Program-made: the position numbers and the translations under genes
Notes under the pieces: generated by a model
What the model was told of the DNA's origin: nothing
What the model saw: the letters and a program-made list of their open reading frames with translations, nothing else
The model's database searches: none
Assembly (NCBI GenBank): GCA_026989715.1
Contig: JALSIU010000203.1
Span: 1 to 16,894, forward strand
Reading direction: 5' to 3'
Length of the DNA stretch: 16,894 nucleotides
From: Methylomonas sp.
GTDB lineage: Bacteria; Pseudomonadota; Gammaproteobacteria; Methylococcales; Methylomonadaceae
Shown: piece by piece, positions 7,074-15,075 of the stretch
Numbering within the stretch: position 1 is the stretch's first letter
Layout of the letters: each line of letters opens with the position of its first letter

Positions 7074-8246
7074 ATGTCCATTCAAAAAATGGCGGATTTA
7101 GATTTAACAGGTAAACGCATTTTAATCCGCTCAGACCTCAATGTTCCTATCAAAGAAGGTAAAGTCACCAGTGATATTCGTATTCAAGCCAGTGTACCTG
7201 CCATTGAATTAGCCTTACAAGCCGGTGCAGCCGTGATGCTGATGTCACACCTTGGCCGCCCGACGGAAGGCGAATTCTCCCCTGACGCATCCCTGCAACC
7301 GGTTGCCGCACGCTTATCTGAATTACTCGGCAAGCCGGTGCGTTTAGAAAAAGACTGGTTAGATGGCATCCATATTCAGCCCGGTGAAGTGGTGTTATGT
7401 GAAAACGTACGCTTTAATGTCGGCGAAAAAAGCAACAGCCCCGAATTAGGCAAAAAAATGGCCGCGCTGTGTGATATTTTTGTTATGGATGCATTTGGCA
7501 CAGCACATAGGGCGCAGGCTTCTACACACAGCGTTATTGAACATGCCGCTGTCGCCTGTGCAGGGCCTTTATTATCAGCCGAACTAGACGCACTGGGCAA
7601 ATCCTTAAACAATCCGGAAAAACCTGTTATTGCCATTGTCGGCGGCTCAAAAGTCTCTTCAAAACTAACAGTTTTAGAGTCGCTATCGACTAAGGTAGAC
7701 CAATTAATTGTCGGAGGCGGAATTGCCAATACTTTTATTGCCGCAGCAGGATATTCAGTCGGTAAATCACTGTATGAGGCGGACTTAATAGAGGCAGCTA
7801 AAGCCTTAATGGCAACAGCAAAAGCAAATAACGCAGATATTCCGGTACCTGTTGATGTCGTATGCGCTAAAGAATTTTCCGATACCGCAACGGCAACGGT
7901 TAAAAAAGTCAGTGAGATTGCTGATGATGATATGGTTTTGGATATTGGGCCTGAAACGGCCAAACAATATGCCGATATGTTAACCTCAGCCAAAACCATT
8001 GTTTGGAACGGGCCTGTCGGTGTGTTTGAAATTGATCAATTTGCTGAAGGCACAAAGACCTTAGCACAGGCCATCGCCAATAGTTCTGCTTTTTCTATTG
8101 CGGGCGGCGGGGATACCTTAGCGGCGATTGATAAATATGAGATTAAAGAGCAAGTCTCCTATACCTCAACCGGCGGCGGCGCATTTTTAGAGTTTTTAGA
8201 AGGTAAAGAATTACCTGCCATTGCCGCACTAGAGGCTAAAGGCTAG
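7074..8246 (+). CDS. pgk: Phosphoglycerate kinase
   Basis: This cytoplasmic enzyme interconverts 1,3-bisphosphoglycerate plus ADP and 3-phosphoglycerate plus ATP, in glycolysis, gluconeogenesis and the Calvin cycle. The 390-residue length is standard. Substrate-binding motifs are RSDLNVPI (19-26, with Asp21 and Asn23), SHLGRP (58-63) and the CENVRFN segment. The hinge and nucleotide-side motifs are VGGSKVSSKL, GGGIANTF, NGPVGVFE at about 311-318 and GGGDT at about 343-347. A GGAG at 7064-7067, six bases before the ATG, supports the start. Unlike many proteobacterial pgk genes it is not seen next to gap, fba or pyk. It stands alone between a divergent flavin reductase gene and a signalling operon, and it carries its own structured leader with an internal terminator. 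A strong hairpin follows the gene. Confidence 0.98.
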   Translation: MSIQKMADLDLTGKRILIRSDLNVPIKEGKVTSDIRIQASVPAIELALQAGAAVMLMSHLGRPTEGEFSPDASLQPVAARLSELLGKPVRLEKDWLDGIHIQPGEVVLCENVRFNVGEKSNSPELGKKMAALCDIFVMDAFGTAHRAQASTHSVIEHAAVACAGPLLSAELDALGKSLNNPEKPVIAIVGGSKVSSKLTVLESLSTKVDQLIVGGGIANTFIAAAGYSVGKSLYEADLIEAAKALMATAKANNADIPVPVDVVCAKEFSDTATATVKKVSEIADDDMVLDIGPETAKQYADMLTSAKTIVWNGPVGVFEIDQFAEGTKTLAQAIANSSAFSIAGGGDTLAAIDKYEIKEQVSYTSTGGGAFLEFLEGKELPAIAALEAKG

Positions 8247-8260
8247 CAATCAGTACAAAT

Positions 8261-8287
8261 AGATAGGGTGTTGTAGCACCCTATCTT
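8261..8287 (+). terminator. Hairpin terminator after pgk
   Basis: A perfect 10-bp stem (AGATAGGGTG at 8261-8270 with CACCCTATCT at 8277-8286) with a six-base loop starts 15 bases after the pgk stop codon. Only two T residues follow before AAA, so the T run is poor. The hairpin is nonetheless well placed to end or protect the pgk transcript. Confidence 0.6.
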
Positions 8288-8343
8288 AAATGAGCGTTAT
8301 TTTCACGCATTATCCCATACAGCAATCAACTTTTAAGCCATAA

Positions 8344-8673
8344 ATGACGTGCACATTATTTAATTACAACGCTTTAAATATACTTCTACTCATCGGACTT
8401 AGTAGTTTACTGCCGGCCTCAGCCGCTAATATTAAGGCAGGGCAACAAATAGCGGCCGAGGTATGTGCACAATGCCACGGCATTAAAACACCTGCGGCAC
8501 TTGGTTTATTTCCCAATTTAGCCGGCAGAAACAAACGCAGAATAAGTGCTGCACTACGCCAATATCGTAATAAAGAGCGTCTTTCCCCTATTATGAACAA
8601 CCTCACAGGCTCTTTAAGCAATAAAAATATCAATGATATAGCCGCCTATTATTCTTGGGTTGAAGTGAATTAG
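8344..8673 (+). CDS. Small secreted class I cytochrome c
   Basis: This is a 109-residue precursor of a monohaem periplasmic electron carrier. An N-terminal hydrophobic segment at about residues 11-23 ends in the signal-peptidase site PASA, with cleavage expected after residue 27. The haem attachment motif CAQCH is at 41-45 and the likely sixth ligand is Met84 in LSPIM. The C-terminal helix reads INDIAAYYS, as in small c553-type cytochromes. The mature protein of about 82 residues is at the short end of the family. No Shine-Dalgarno is evident before the ATG. The sensor kinase gene starts 23 bases after its stop codon in the same direction with no terminator between, so the two are probably cotranscribed. 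That placement hints at a redox role in the sensing system, which is inference. The electron donor and acceptor are unknown. Confidence 0.88.
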   Translation: MTCTLFNYNALNILLLIGLSSLLPASAANIKAGQQIAAEVCAQCHGIKTPAALGLFPNLAGRNKRRISAALRQYRNKERLSPIMNNLTGSLSNKNINDIAAYYSWVEVN

Positions 8674-8696
8674 CATTCTGTGGCAGAAGGTATCTT

Positions 8697-10592
8697 ATGC
8701 AGGAAAATAAGAACTTTTATAAAAATTTTTATTGGTTAGCAGGACTAATGTTTATCATGTCCTTAATCACCATGAGCGTGGTGTATGCAGTGCTATGGCA
8801 AACGGCCATTAACCAAAAAAAGGCTGATTTAATCCATATTGCGCAAAGCCAAGCACGCTTGATTGAAGCCATTGCCCGCTTTGATATGCGCCACAACAGG
8901 ATTGACTGGGAAACGCCCATTGGCGAGCGCGGGCCGACGTCCTTATTATCCGAACGCGCAGGTGCCGATACCTTTAGTCAAATTATGGATGCCCATAGGC
9001 ACTATAAAGGTTTTGGGCAAACCGGCGAAATTGTCATTGCCGGCATAGAAGATAGTAAAATATTATTTTTACTGCGTCATAGCAACCAGGTTTTTTCTGA
9101 GCAAAAATCGGTTCCGCTAGCCGGCACCTTAGCTGAACCGATGCGGCGCGCCTTAAGCAATTTATCCGGCACCATGATTGGCTCAGATTATGATGGCACA
9201 ACCGTTTTAGCTGCTTACGAACCTGTCGATGTGCTGAATTTAGGCATTGTTGCTAAAATTGATTATGCTGAAGTAAAAGCCCCCTTTATTAAATCTGGTT
9301 TAATCACATTAGCCATTACCTTATTTATCATTTTACTAGGAAGCATTCTATTTCGTCGTCTAGTCAACCCGATTGTCCAACAATTTTTTGATAATGAGCA
9401 AAAATTTAAACGCTTAGTGGAAAATATTACCGAGTGGATTTGGGAAATTGATTTGGCAGGTGTTATCACTTATAGCAGCCCTCAAGCCGAAAAAATGCTC
9501 GGCTACAATATACAAACCTTGCATAATAGTGATTTGCACCAACTCCTTAGAACAGAAGACATCACTAAAATTCAATCTGCTTTTAACCGCTGTATTGCCA
9601 AACAAGCCCCCCTTAGATCACTAGAATGTACCTTTGTGCATCGCGATGGCCACTTAGTCTTTTTAGAGCTCAATGCAGACATCATTTTGGATACAGATGG
9701 CACACTGATGGGATTTCGCGGCGTGGCACATGATATTTCCGAACGGGTTGCCAAAGAGAGGGAGCTACGGCAGTACCAAGAAAACCTAGAATTAAGAGTC
9801 AATGAGCGTACGGAAGAGCTAGAACAGCTCAATACGGAAATGCGACATTTTGCTTATATTATTTCCCATGACCTGCGCTCTCCACTGGTCAGCATTACAG
9901 GCTTTATCGACGAATTAAAAGACGATATCACGCTCATTACCGACTGCGCTACACAACAAGAAATCCTCACATCAACCGATTCATGCATGAGCGAAGTTCA
10001 AGACGCGCTAACAGTACGCATTCCTGAATCAATTTATTATATCAATAGTGCCACAAAAAAAATGAATCACTTGATTCAAGCGATTTTAACAATCTCCCGT
10101 GTAGGCCGTAGAGAATTTCACTTTGAAAACGTCAACCTTAACCAAGTCGTACAACATACCCTTGAGTCTTTAGCCTATCAAATTGAACAAGATAAAGTAT
10201 CCATTGAGGTCGCTAAGCTACCCACCATCATGACAGACAAACTGGCCATGGAGCAAATTATCGGTAATTTACTAGACAACGCTTTAAAATACCTCGCACC
10301 GGAACGCCCTGGGCTTATCTCTATTTCTGCTGAGACTACTGCCCAAAAAACCATTATTCATATCCAAGACAATGGCCGGGGTATCTCGGCAAAAGATTTA
10401 CCCCATATTTTTGAATTATTTAAACGTGTTGGCAAACAAGACATAGCCGGTGACGGTATGGGGCTCACTTATGTGCAAACATTAGTCCGCCGCTTAGGTG
10501 GAAAAATAACCTGCACCTCGACGCTATATCAAGGCAGCCGTTTTAGTTTTGCGCTATTAAAGCAAAATCAACAAGGCAAACACCATGAATGA
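8697..10592 (+). CDS. Membrane PAS sensor histidine kinase
   Basis: This is an inner-membrane kinase of 631 residues. A transmembrane helix (about 12-34) and a second (about 197-219) bracket a periplasmic sensor segment of about 160 residues. That segment resembles Cache-type domains, with GFGQTGEIVIAG and later GTMIGSDYDGTTVLAAYEPV. A PAS domain follows at about 237-347, then a coiled coil (ELRVNERTEELEQLN). The HisKA domain has the phosphoacceptor His391 in SHDLRSP. The ATPase domain has the N box (NLLDNALKY, Asn528), the G1 box DNGRG (558-562) and the G2 box GDGMGL (585-590). The loop between the two HisKA helices is about 25 residues longer than usual, as in a known subgroup of PAS kinases that work with stand-alone receivers. 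AGAAGG five bases before the ATG sets the start. The 3' end overlaps the next gene, a receiver, by eight bases, marking it as the likely partner. Confidence 0.93.
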   Translation: MQENKNFYKNFYWLAGLMFIMSLITMSVVYAVLWQTAINQKKADLIHIAQSQARLIEAIARFDMRHNRIDWETPIGERGPTSLLSERAGADTFSQIMDAHRHYKGFGQTGEIVIAGIEDSKILFLLRHSNQVFSEQKSVPLAGTLAEPMRRALSNLSGTMIGSDYDGTTVLAAYEPVDVLNLGIVAKIDYAEVKAPFIKSGLITLAITLFIILLGSILFRRLVNPIVQQFFDNEQKFKRLVENITEWIWEIDLAGVITYSSPQAEKMLGYNIQTLHNSDLHQLLRTEDITKIQSAFNRCIAKQAPLRSLECTFVHRDGHLVFLELNADIILDTDGTLMGFRGVAHDISERVAKERELRQYQENLELRVNERTEELEQLNTEMRHFAYIISHDLRSPLVSITGFIDELKDDITLITDCATQQEILTSTDSCMSEVQDALTVRIPESIYYINSATKKMNHLIQAILTISRVGRREFHFENVNLNQVVQHTLESLAYQIEQDKVSIEVAKLPTIMTDKLAMEQIIGNLLDNALKYLAPERPGLISISAETTAQKTIIHIQDNGRGISAKDLPHIFELFKRVGKQDIAGDGMGLTYVQTLVRRLGGKITCTSTLYQGSRFSFALLKQNQQGKHHE

Positions 10593-11025
10593 TAATTTAT
10601 ACATTGTCATTGTTGATGATGACCCGGCGCATATCGCCTTAATCAAGCGTGCTTTAAAAAAATGCAATCTTGCCAAAAACATTATTAGCTTTCATTCAGG
10701 ACAGCAAGTGCTAGACTTTGTATATGGCAATGGAGAATTTAATACGCAAGCACGACCACAACAAATCCTGATTTTATTAGATATTAATATGCCTGGCCTC
10801 AATGGAATAGAAGTCTTAAAAAAACTCAAAAATGAGCTTACAAGCCAGACTATTCCCGTTATTATGCTAACCACCAGTGACGATCCAACAGAAATCGATA
10901 CCTGCTTGCAATTAGGCTGCAATGCCTATTTAGTCAAACCGATAGAACAAAAATCGTTTGCCGATACAATACACAGACTTAAGCCTTCTTTAACGCTCAC
11001 GCAAACACCACACACTATACCATGA
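10585..11025 (+). CDS. Single-domain response regulator (Rcp1-like receiver)
   Basis: This is a 146-residue cytoplasmic receiver with no output domain. The acidic pocket is Asp11-Asp13, the phosphoacceptor is Asp66 in LLDINMPGLNG, the switch residue is in MLTTS (94-98), and the conserved lysine is Lys118 in YLVKP. An extra segment before the phosphoacceptor strand (FVYGNGEF, then QARPQ) is typical of the Rcp1 family of receivers paired with PAS or phytochrome kinases. The gene overlaps the kinase by eight bases and the next gene by four (ATGA), so translational coupling is likely. It most likely takes phosphate from the kinase upstream. It may act as a shuttle or by binding a partner such as the downstream c-di-GMP protein. 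Confidence 0.93.
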   Translation: MNDNLYIVIVDDDPAHIALIKRALKKCNLAKNIISFHSGQQVLDFVYGNGEFNTQARPQQILILLDINMPGLNGIEVLKKLKNELTSQTIPVIMLTTSDDPTEIDTCLQLGCNAYLVKPIEQKSFADTIHRLKPSLTLTQTPHTIP

Positions 11026-13472
11026 CGCAAGCTATCCATATCCTTTACCTTGAAGATGATATTCCGTTAGCGAATCTTATTAAAAGAAAGCTAGAGCGGA
11101 AAAACTACCGCATCACTCTCGTAACAGATGGCTTAGACTGTATAGAACAAATCCGGCAAGATGCAATAGACCTGTTAATTGTTGACTATAATACGCCCAG
11201 TTTAAATGGCCTGGAAGTATTGCAAGCCTTGCAGGCCAAGAACAAAATGCCATTAAGCATTATGGTATCAGGCTGCCATGATGTGCAAGTTGTTATCGCC
11301 GCCATGAAGCTCGGTTGCTCTGACTATGTGATCAAAGAATTGGACAATTACTTTGATTTATTATGGGTCAGTATTGAAAAGGTATTAGAAAAAAAGAACC
11401 TTATCCAAGCTAAAGAACGCGCAGAAGCGGAGCTAATCAAAAGTAACCGCAGTTTACAACGCGCCCAAAAACTGGCGAAAGTTGGTAGCTGGGAATATTA
11501 TCCTGGTGAATTCACGACAAAATGGTCCGAACAGGAATATCTCAACTTTGACTGCCCCATCAATCAAACACCCACCTATGAAGCCTATATTCGCTATATT
11601 CACCCTGACGATATCCACAAAGTTGAACAACAAAATGCACTGTGCATTGAAAAAAAATGTCCCGTCGATTTTGACTTTCGCCTATTACTCAAAGATGGCT
11701 CTATTCGTTACCTACATTGCCATACGGAAGTAGATACCGACTCACAAGGTCATATCAAGCGTATTTTCGGCATTAGTCAAGATATTACCGCCGAAGTCAC
11801 TGCCACATCGGAATTAAAACAAGCCGTGACGGTGTTTAATAATACCGCAGAGGCTATTTTTATCACAGATGCCGATAACATCATCATTTCCATCAACCCT
11901 GCGTATACCCAAATCACAGGCTACCAAGAACACGAAATATTAGGCAAAAATCCCAACATTATGAATTCAGGCCATCATGATGCAAGTTTTTTTGCACAAC
12001 TCTGGTCAGATTTGCAACATCATGGTAGATGGCAAGGGGAAATCTGGAATCGCCACAAAAATGGCCGCATTTTCCCCGTCTGGCAATCAATTACTGCCAT
12101 TAAAGATATGACGGGAAAAATCGTACAATTCGTATCCATTTTTAATGACATCAGCATCCGCAAAGCAGATGAAGAGCTCATTCGCTATCAAGCAAATTAT
12201 GACAGCCTAACAGGACTGCCTAACCGCAATCTATTTCTTGACCGTATTGGCATTGCCCTAAAAAAAGCACAACGCGACAACAAGCAACTGGCCTTATTAA
12301 TGCTAGACCTTGACCGCTTTAAATGGGTCAATGATACCTTAGGGCATAAAGCCGGCGACATTATGTTGCAAGAAACTGCCAAACGCCTACAAAATTCTGT
12401 CCGTAATTCTGATACGGTCGCCCGATTAGGGGGAGATGAATTTATTATTATCGCCTCCGAATTACAGCACCCCTCAGACACGGAAATGATTGCCAATAAA
12501 ATATTTGCCGCATTTAAGGCTCCTCTGCAATTGGAAAAGCATGAAGTATTTATTTCCGGCAGCATTGGCATTACCATTTTTCCCGATGACGGCACAACGG
12601 TAGAAACCTTACAAATGAATGCCGATAATGCAATGTATTCGGCAAAAGAAGAGGGTCGTAACCGCTTCCACTATTTTACCCCTGAGTTACAAGCAAAATC
12701 AGAACGTCATCTACAATTAGTATCCTTATTGCAACAAGCATTAGAGAGAGATGAATTTGATATTTATTATCAACCCGTTATAGATTGCAAACACCATAAA
12801 ATCATCAGCGCCGAGGCTCTCATTCGTTGGCAACAGCCGCAACTAGGCTTTATCTCGCCGGCAGAATTTATCCCCTTAGCAGAAGACAGCGGCTTAATTC
12901 ATGCAATTGGAGAATGGGTCGTACAACGCGTAGCAACAGATATGCAACGCTGGCAAACACTAGAACTACCTGCCATACACATATCCATCAACAAATCACC
13001 TCAACAGTTTTCTAATGAAAACTGTGATCAAGACTGGATTAATATCTTTCAACAACATAATATTGATATTAGCCGCATTACGGTTGAGATTACCGAAAGT
13101 GTTTTTATGGAAACAGGCCGTGACTATGTTAAAAGCCTAGCAGATATGCAAAAGCAAGGCATGCAAATTTCACTGGATGATTTTGGCACAGGCTACTCCT
13201 CCTTAAGTTATTTAAAGCGTTTTCCTGTCGATATTTTAAAAATAGACCGCTCATTTATCCGCGATATTGCTACAGATAGTAGTGATGCGATGCTGGTCGA
13301 AATGATTTTAGGTTTAGCCAATAAAATGCACATAGCCGTCATTGCCGAAGGCGTGGAAACGGCCGAGCAACTTGCTTTCCTACAAAAACATCACTGCCAA
13401 TATATCCAAGGCTATTTTTATAGCAAACCACTGCCCGTGCACGAATTTGAAGACTTTATCACTAAACAGTGA
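11022..13472 (+). CDS. Receiver-PAS-PAS-GGDEF-EAL c-di-GMP regulator
   Basis: This is an 816-residue cytoplasmic protein that is predicted to make and/or break down cyclic di-GMP. The N-terminal receiver has Asp12-Asp13, phosphoacceptor Asp55 (IVDYNTPSLNG), Ser83 and Lys105. A coiled stretch leads to a first PAS at about 147-260 and a second at about 270-385. The GGDEF domain (about 395-560) has an intact active-site motif GGDEF at 470-474 and an upstream inhibitory-site motif RNSD spaced five residues before it. The EAL domain (about 575-815) has EAL at 598-600, INKSPQQF, EITES, DDFGTG at 719-724, LKIDRSF and AEGVET, so the known metal and catalytic residues are present. Both activities are thus possible, with the receiver and PAS domains setting the balance. 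The start overlaps the previous stop by ATGA. It ends 32 bases before the convergent orphan gene, with no obvious terminator between. Confidence 0.95.
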   Translation: MTQAIHILYLEDDIPLANLIKRKLERKNYRITLVTDGLDCIEQIRQDAIDLLIVDYNTPSLNGLEVLQALQAKNKMPLSIMVSGCHDVQVVIAAMKLGCSDYVIKELDNYFDLLWVSIEKVLEKKNLIQAKERAEAELIKSNRSLQRAQKLAKVGSWEYYPGEFTTKWSEQEYLNFDCPINQTPTYEAYIRYIHPDDIHKVEQQNALCIEKKCPVDFDFRLLLKDGSIRYLHCHTEVDTDSQGHIKRIFGISQDITAEVTATSELKQAVTVFNNTAEAIFITDADNIIISINPAYTQITGYQEHEILGKNPNIMNSGHHDASFFAQLWSDLQHHGRWQGEIWNRHKNGRIFPVWQSITAIKDMTGKIVQFVSIFNDISIRKADEELIRYQANYDSLTGLPNRNLFLDRIGIALKKAQRDNKQLALLMLDLDRFKWVNDTLGHKAGDIMLQETAKRLQNSVRNSDTVARLGGDEFIIIASELQHPSDTEMIANKIFAAFKAPLQLEKHEVFISGSIGITIFPDDGTTVETLQMNADNAMYSAKEEGRNRFHYFTPELQAKSERHLQLVSLLQQALERDEFDIYYQPVIDCKHHKIISAEALIRWQQPQLGFISPAEFIPLAEDSGLIHAIGEWVVQRVATDMQRWQTLELPAIHISINKSPQQFSNENCDQDWINIFQQHNIDISRITVEITESVFMETGRDYVKSLADMQKQGMQISLDDFGTGYSSLSYLKRFPVDILKIDRSFIRDIATDSSDAMLVEMILGLANKMHIAVIAEGVETAEQLAFLQKHHCQYIQGYFYSKPLPVHEFEDFITKQ

Positions 13473-13504
13473 AATATTGGCCTAAATACTGAGGACAACT
13501 ATAA

Positions 13505-14371
13505 CTATTCAATTTTATAGGCAATAGTAAATTTAATTTGGCCTGCTTCACGCCGAACCAATTTTCTTAACCCTAATTTTAAAAAATTAGGAGCCTTATC
13601 CAGACTTTTTTTATAATTATCTTCAATTTTTACAGCATCTGGATTATCTGATGTATAGGGATGTTTATCTAATTTCTTTAAATTAGTGACTAAGGTACTC
13701 GTCAGTTTAAACACTGCCTTTTCTTCTTTTACTTGACCGAATGCTGTATTAAACGCAGTTCTTTCAATACAAACAGGGATATGAGATTCCGTGCTATCTA
13801 AGTTATCTTGTTTGACGATAAAAGAAAATAATTTGGTATCAAAGAAAATTATATTAGGATTAACTGACAAACGAAAATATAAATCATGATGGTTTTCTAT
13901 AACGAGACCCGTTAGATTGATTAAGTGAGTTAGCTTCATCAGATCTGCCTGTAAGGTACTGCCTTTATTGACTTTAACCCAACCAAAAGGGTAAAAAGTT
14001 ACTTCCTCATCAATACTAGAAAATTCAAACTCACGTAAATTAGCCGCTAACCCCAGTAAAATTTGCAACTGTCGTGTTGTTAAATTTACATTCAAAGGTT
14101 GCTCTTTACCTAGTGTGCCGGCAAAAATTGGGCTTTGATAATCAAATGGAAATGTTATGCCATATTTTTTAGGCTGAAACTTATATCCACTAGAAAAGCT
14201 ATCTTCCAAAGCCATAAGCTCGGTTTTTAAAGCTTCCCGATCACTCGAAAAATCATCATACAGCGCGTTGATAAATGGAATTTTTCCATCAACTGTTTTG
14301 CCACGAACTATATCTGCTATTGAAAACCAAACTAAGTGCTCATCAGCTTGTACTTGTTGATAAGGCTGCAA
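13505..14371 (-). CDS. Orphan protein of unknown function
   Basis: I do not recognise this protein. It has 288 residues, no signal peptide and no membrane helix. It is rich in Lys, Asp, Phe, Leu and Asn, which points to a soluble cytoplasmic protein with mixed secondary structure. No catalytic motif stands out; the C-terminal 70 residues are very basic (for example LGLRKLVRREAGQIKF). The base composition is clearly more AT-rich than the core genes to its left, a sign of foreign origin. The longest frame uses TTG at 14371, without a Shine-Dalgarno; the first in-frame ATG is 52 codons in. The frame stays open upstream through the GC-rich spacer, so the true start is uncertain. It lies downstream of hsdR on the same strand. 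A role linked to defence or to a mobile cassette is only a guess from location. Confidence 0.65.
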   Translation of the reverse strand: MQPYQQVQADEHLVWFSIADIVRGKTVDGKIPFINALYDDFSSDREALKTELMALEDSFSSGYKFQPKKYGITFPFDYQSPIFAGTLGKEQPLNVNLTTRQLQILLGLAANLREFEFSSIDEEVTFYPFGWVKVNKGSTLQADLMKLTHLINLTGLVIENHHDLYFRLSVNPNIIFFDTKLFSFIVKQDNLDSTESHIPVCIERTAFNTAFGQVKEEKAVFKLTSTLVTNLKKLDKHPYTSDNPDAVKIEDNYKKSLDKAPNFLKLGLRKLVRREAGQIKFTIAYKIE

Positions 14372-14377
14372 AGTGCG

Positions 14378-14470
14378 CCACGGCTTAATGGCAGGTGGTG
14401 CGGCCCAGCGGAACGCAGTGAAGCGGAGCGGCGCAACTTGTGTTGTCCGAGTACATGCGCTTGTTGACCC
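14378..14470. repeat. GC-rich imperfect inverted repeat, weak attC-like site
   Basis: This stretch is far richer in GC than its surroundings and fills the spacer between hsdR and the orphan gene. On the minus strand it begins with GGTCAAC (14469-14463) and ends with ATTAAGC (14389-14383), 87 bases overall. The outer arms are partly complementary, and the centre has repeated AGCGGA units. Size, imperfect arms and end boxes recall an integron attC site (RYYYAAC ... GTTRRRY), but each end box has one mismatch and the GTT core has become ATT in this orientation. It may be a decayed attC or another folded intergenic repeat. No integrase gene or second copy is in the window. Confidence 0.3.
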
Positions 14471-14472
14471 TT

Positions 14473-15075
14473 CTATGCATCAACTGTGATCTCATTTGCA
14501 ATCAATTCAGCCTGTTTCAATATCGTTTCCGTTGCCAGTTTTTGCATATCGGGCGGATAGCCATATTGCCTGAGTGTTCGTTTGATGATGACTTTTAATT
14601 TGGCGCGTACACTCTCTTTAATTGTCCAGTCTATTGAAGCATTTTGTTTTACTCGCTCGGTGAGTACCACCGCCAATTCTCTTAATTTATCGTGCTGCAT
14701 TAGCTCTTTAGCACTGTTATTATCGGCAACGGCGGTATAAAAGGCATATTCAAAATCGGTTAAACCCAGCTCACTGGCTTCACTATCCATACTAATAATG
14801 TCTTGACTCAATTTAATAAGCTCATCCATGACTTCAGCTGCGGTTAGCACCTTGTTGTGATATTTTTTAATCGCATTTTCCAGCATTTCCATTAGCGATT
14901 TACTTTTGACTAGGTTTTTTCTGGAACGCGATTTTAATTCATCGTTCAGTAACTTTTTCAACACTTCCAAGGCAACATTTTTATGTTCCATGCCTTTAAG
15001 TTCCAGCAAGAACTCTTCTGAGAGAATGGAAATATCAGGCTTCTTGATGCCTGCGGCATCAAAAACATCAATCAC
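14473..15075 (-). CDS. hsdR: Type I restriction HsdR, C-terminal fragment after in-frame stop
   Basis: This 200-residue frame is the C-terminal helical domain (DUF3387-like) of a type I restriction R subunit. It contains VIDVFDAAGIKKPDISILSE at its start, RSRKNLVKSKSLMEMLE, FEYAFYTAVADN, VRAKLKVIIKRTLRQYGYPP and a final ATETILKQAELIANEI. In HsdR this domain contacts the methylase part of the complex. It is in the same frame as the larger hsdR segment and is separated from it by a single TAA (15078-15076). The GTG directly after the stop could restart translation, but no Shine-Dalgarno precedes it. No frameshift or further stop is present, so the lesion is a lone nonsense codon. It is either a recent inactivation, a real split subunit, a read-through site or a sequencing error. 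Confidence 0.85.
   Translation of the reverse strand: MIDVFDAAGIKKPDISILSEEFLLELKGMEHKNVALEVLKKLLNDELKSRSRKNLVKSKSLMEMLENAIKKYHNKVLTAAEVMDELIKLSQDIISMDSEASELGLTDFEYAFYTAVADNNSAKELMQHDKLRELAVVLTERVKQNASIDWTIKESVRAKLKVIIKRTLRQYGYPPDMQKLATETILKQAELIANEITVDA

Noticed and set aside
7376..7999. A 207-codon open frame on the minus strand inside pgk
   Set aside because: It is antisense to a highly conserved enzyme, its low-complexity Ser/Ala/Thr composition follows from the pgk codons, and no start signal is seen.
9870..10120. The long loop in the HisKA domain as an inserted domain or novelty
   Set aside because: A comparable extra stretch before KMNHLIQAIL and SRVGRR is found in a known subgroup of PAS kinases, so it is a family trait.
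10585..11025. The stand-alone receiver as a chemotaxis CheY linked to the chemoreceptor at the left end
   Set aside because: It overlaps the PAS kinase gene, has Rcp1-type features, and lies nearly 10 kb from the chemoreceptor with no che genes in between.
14383..14469. A functional integron attC site
   Set aside because: The required GTT core and the RYYYAAC box are each altered, no integrase is present and no second site is seen. Only a weak attC-like label is kept.
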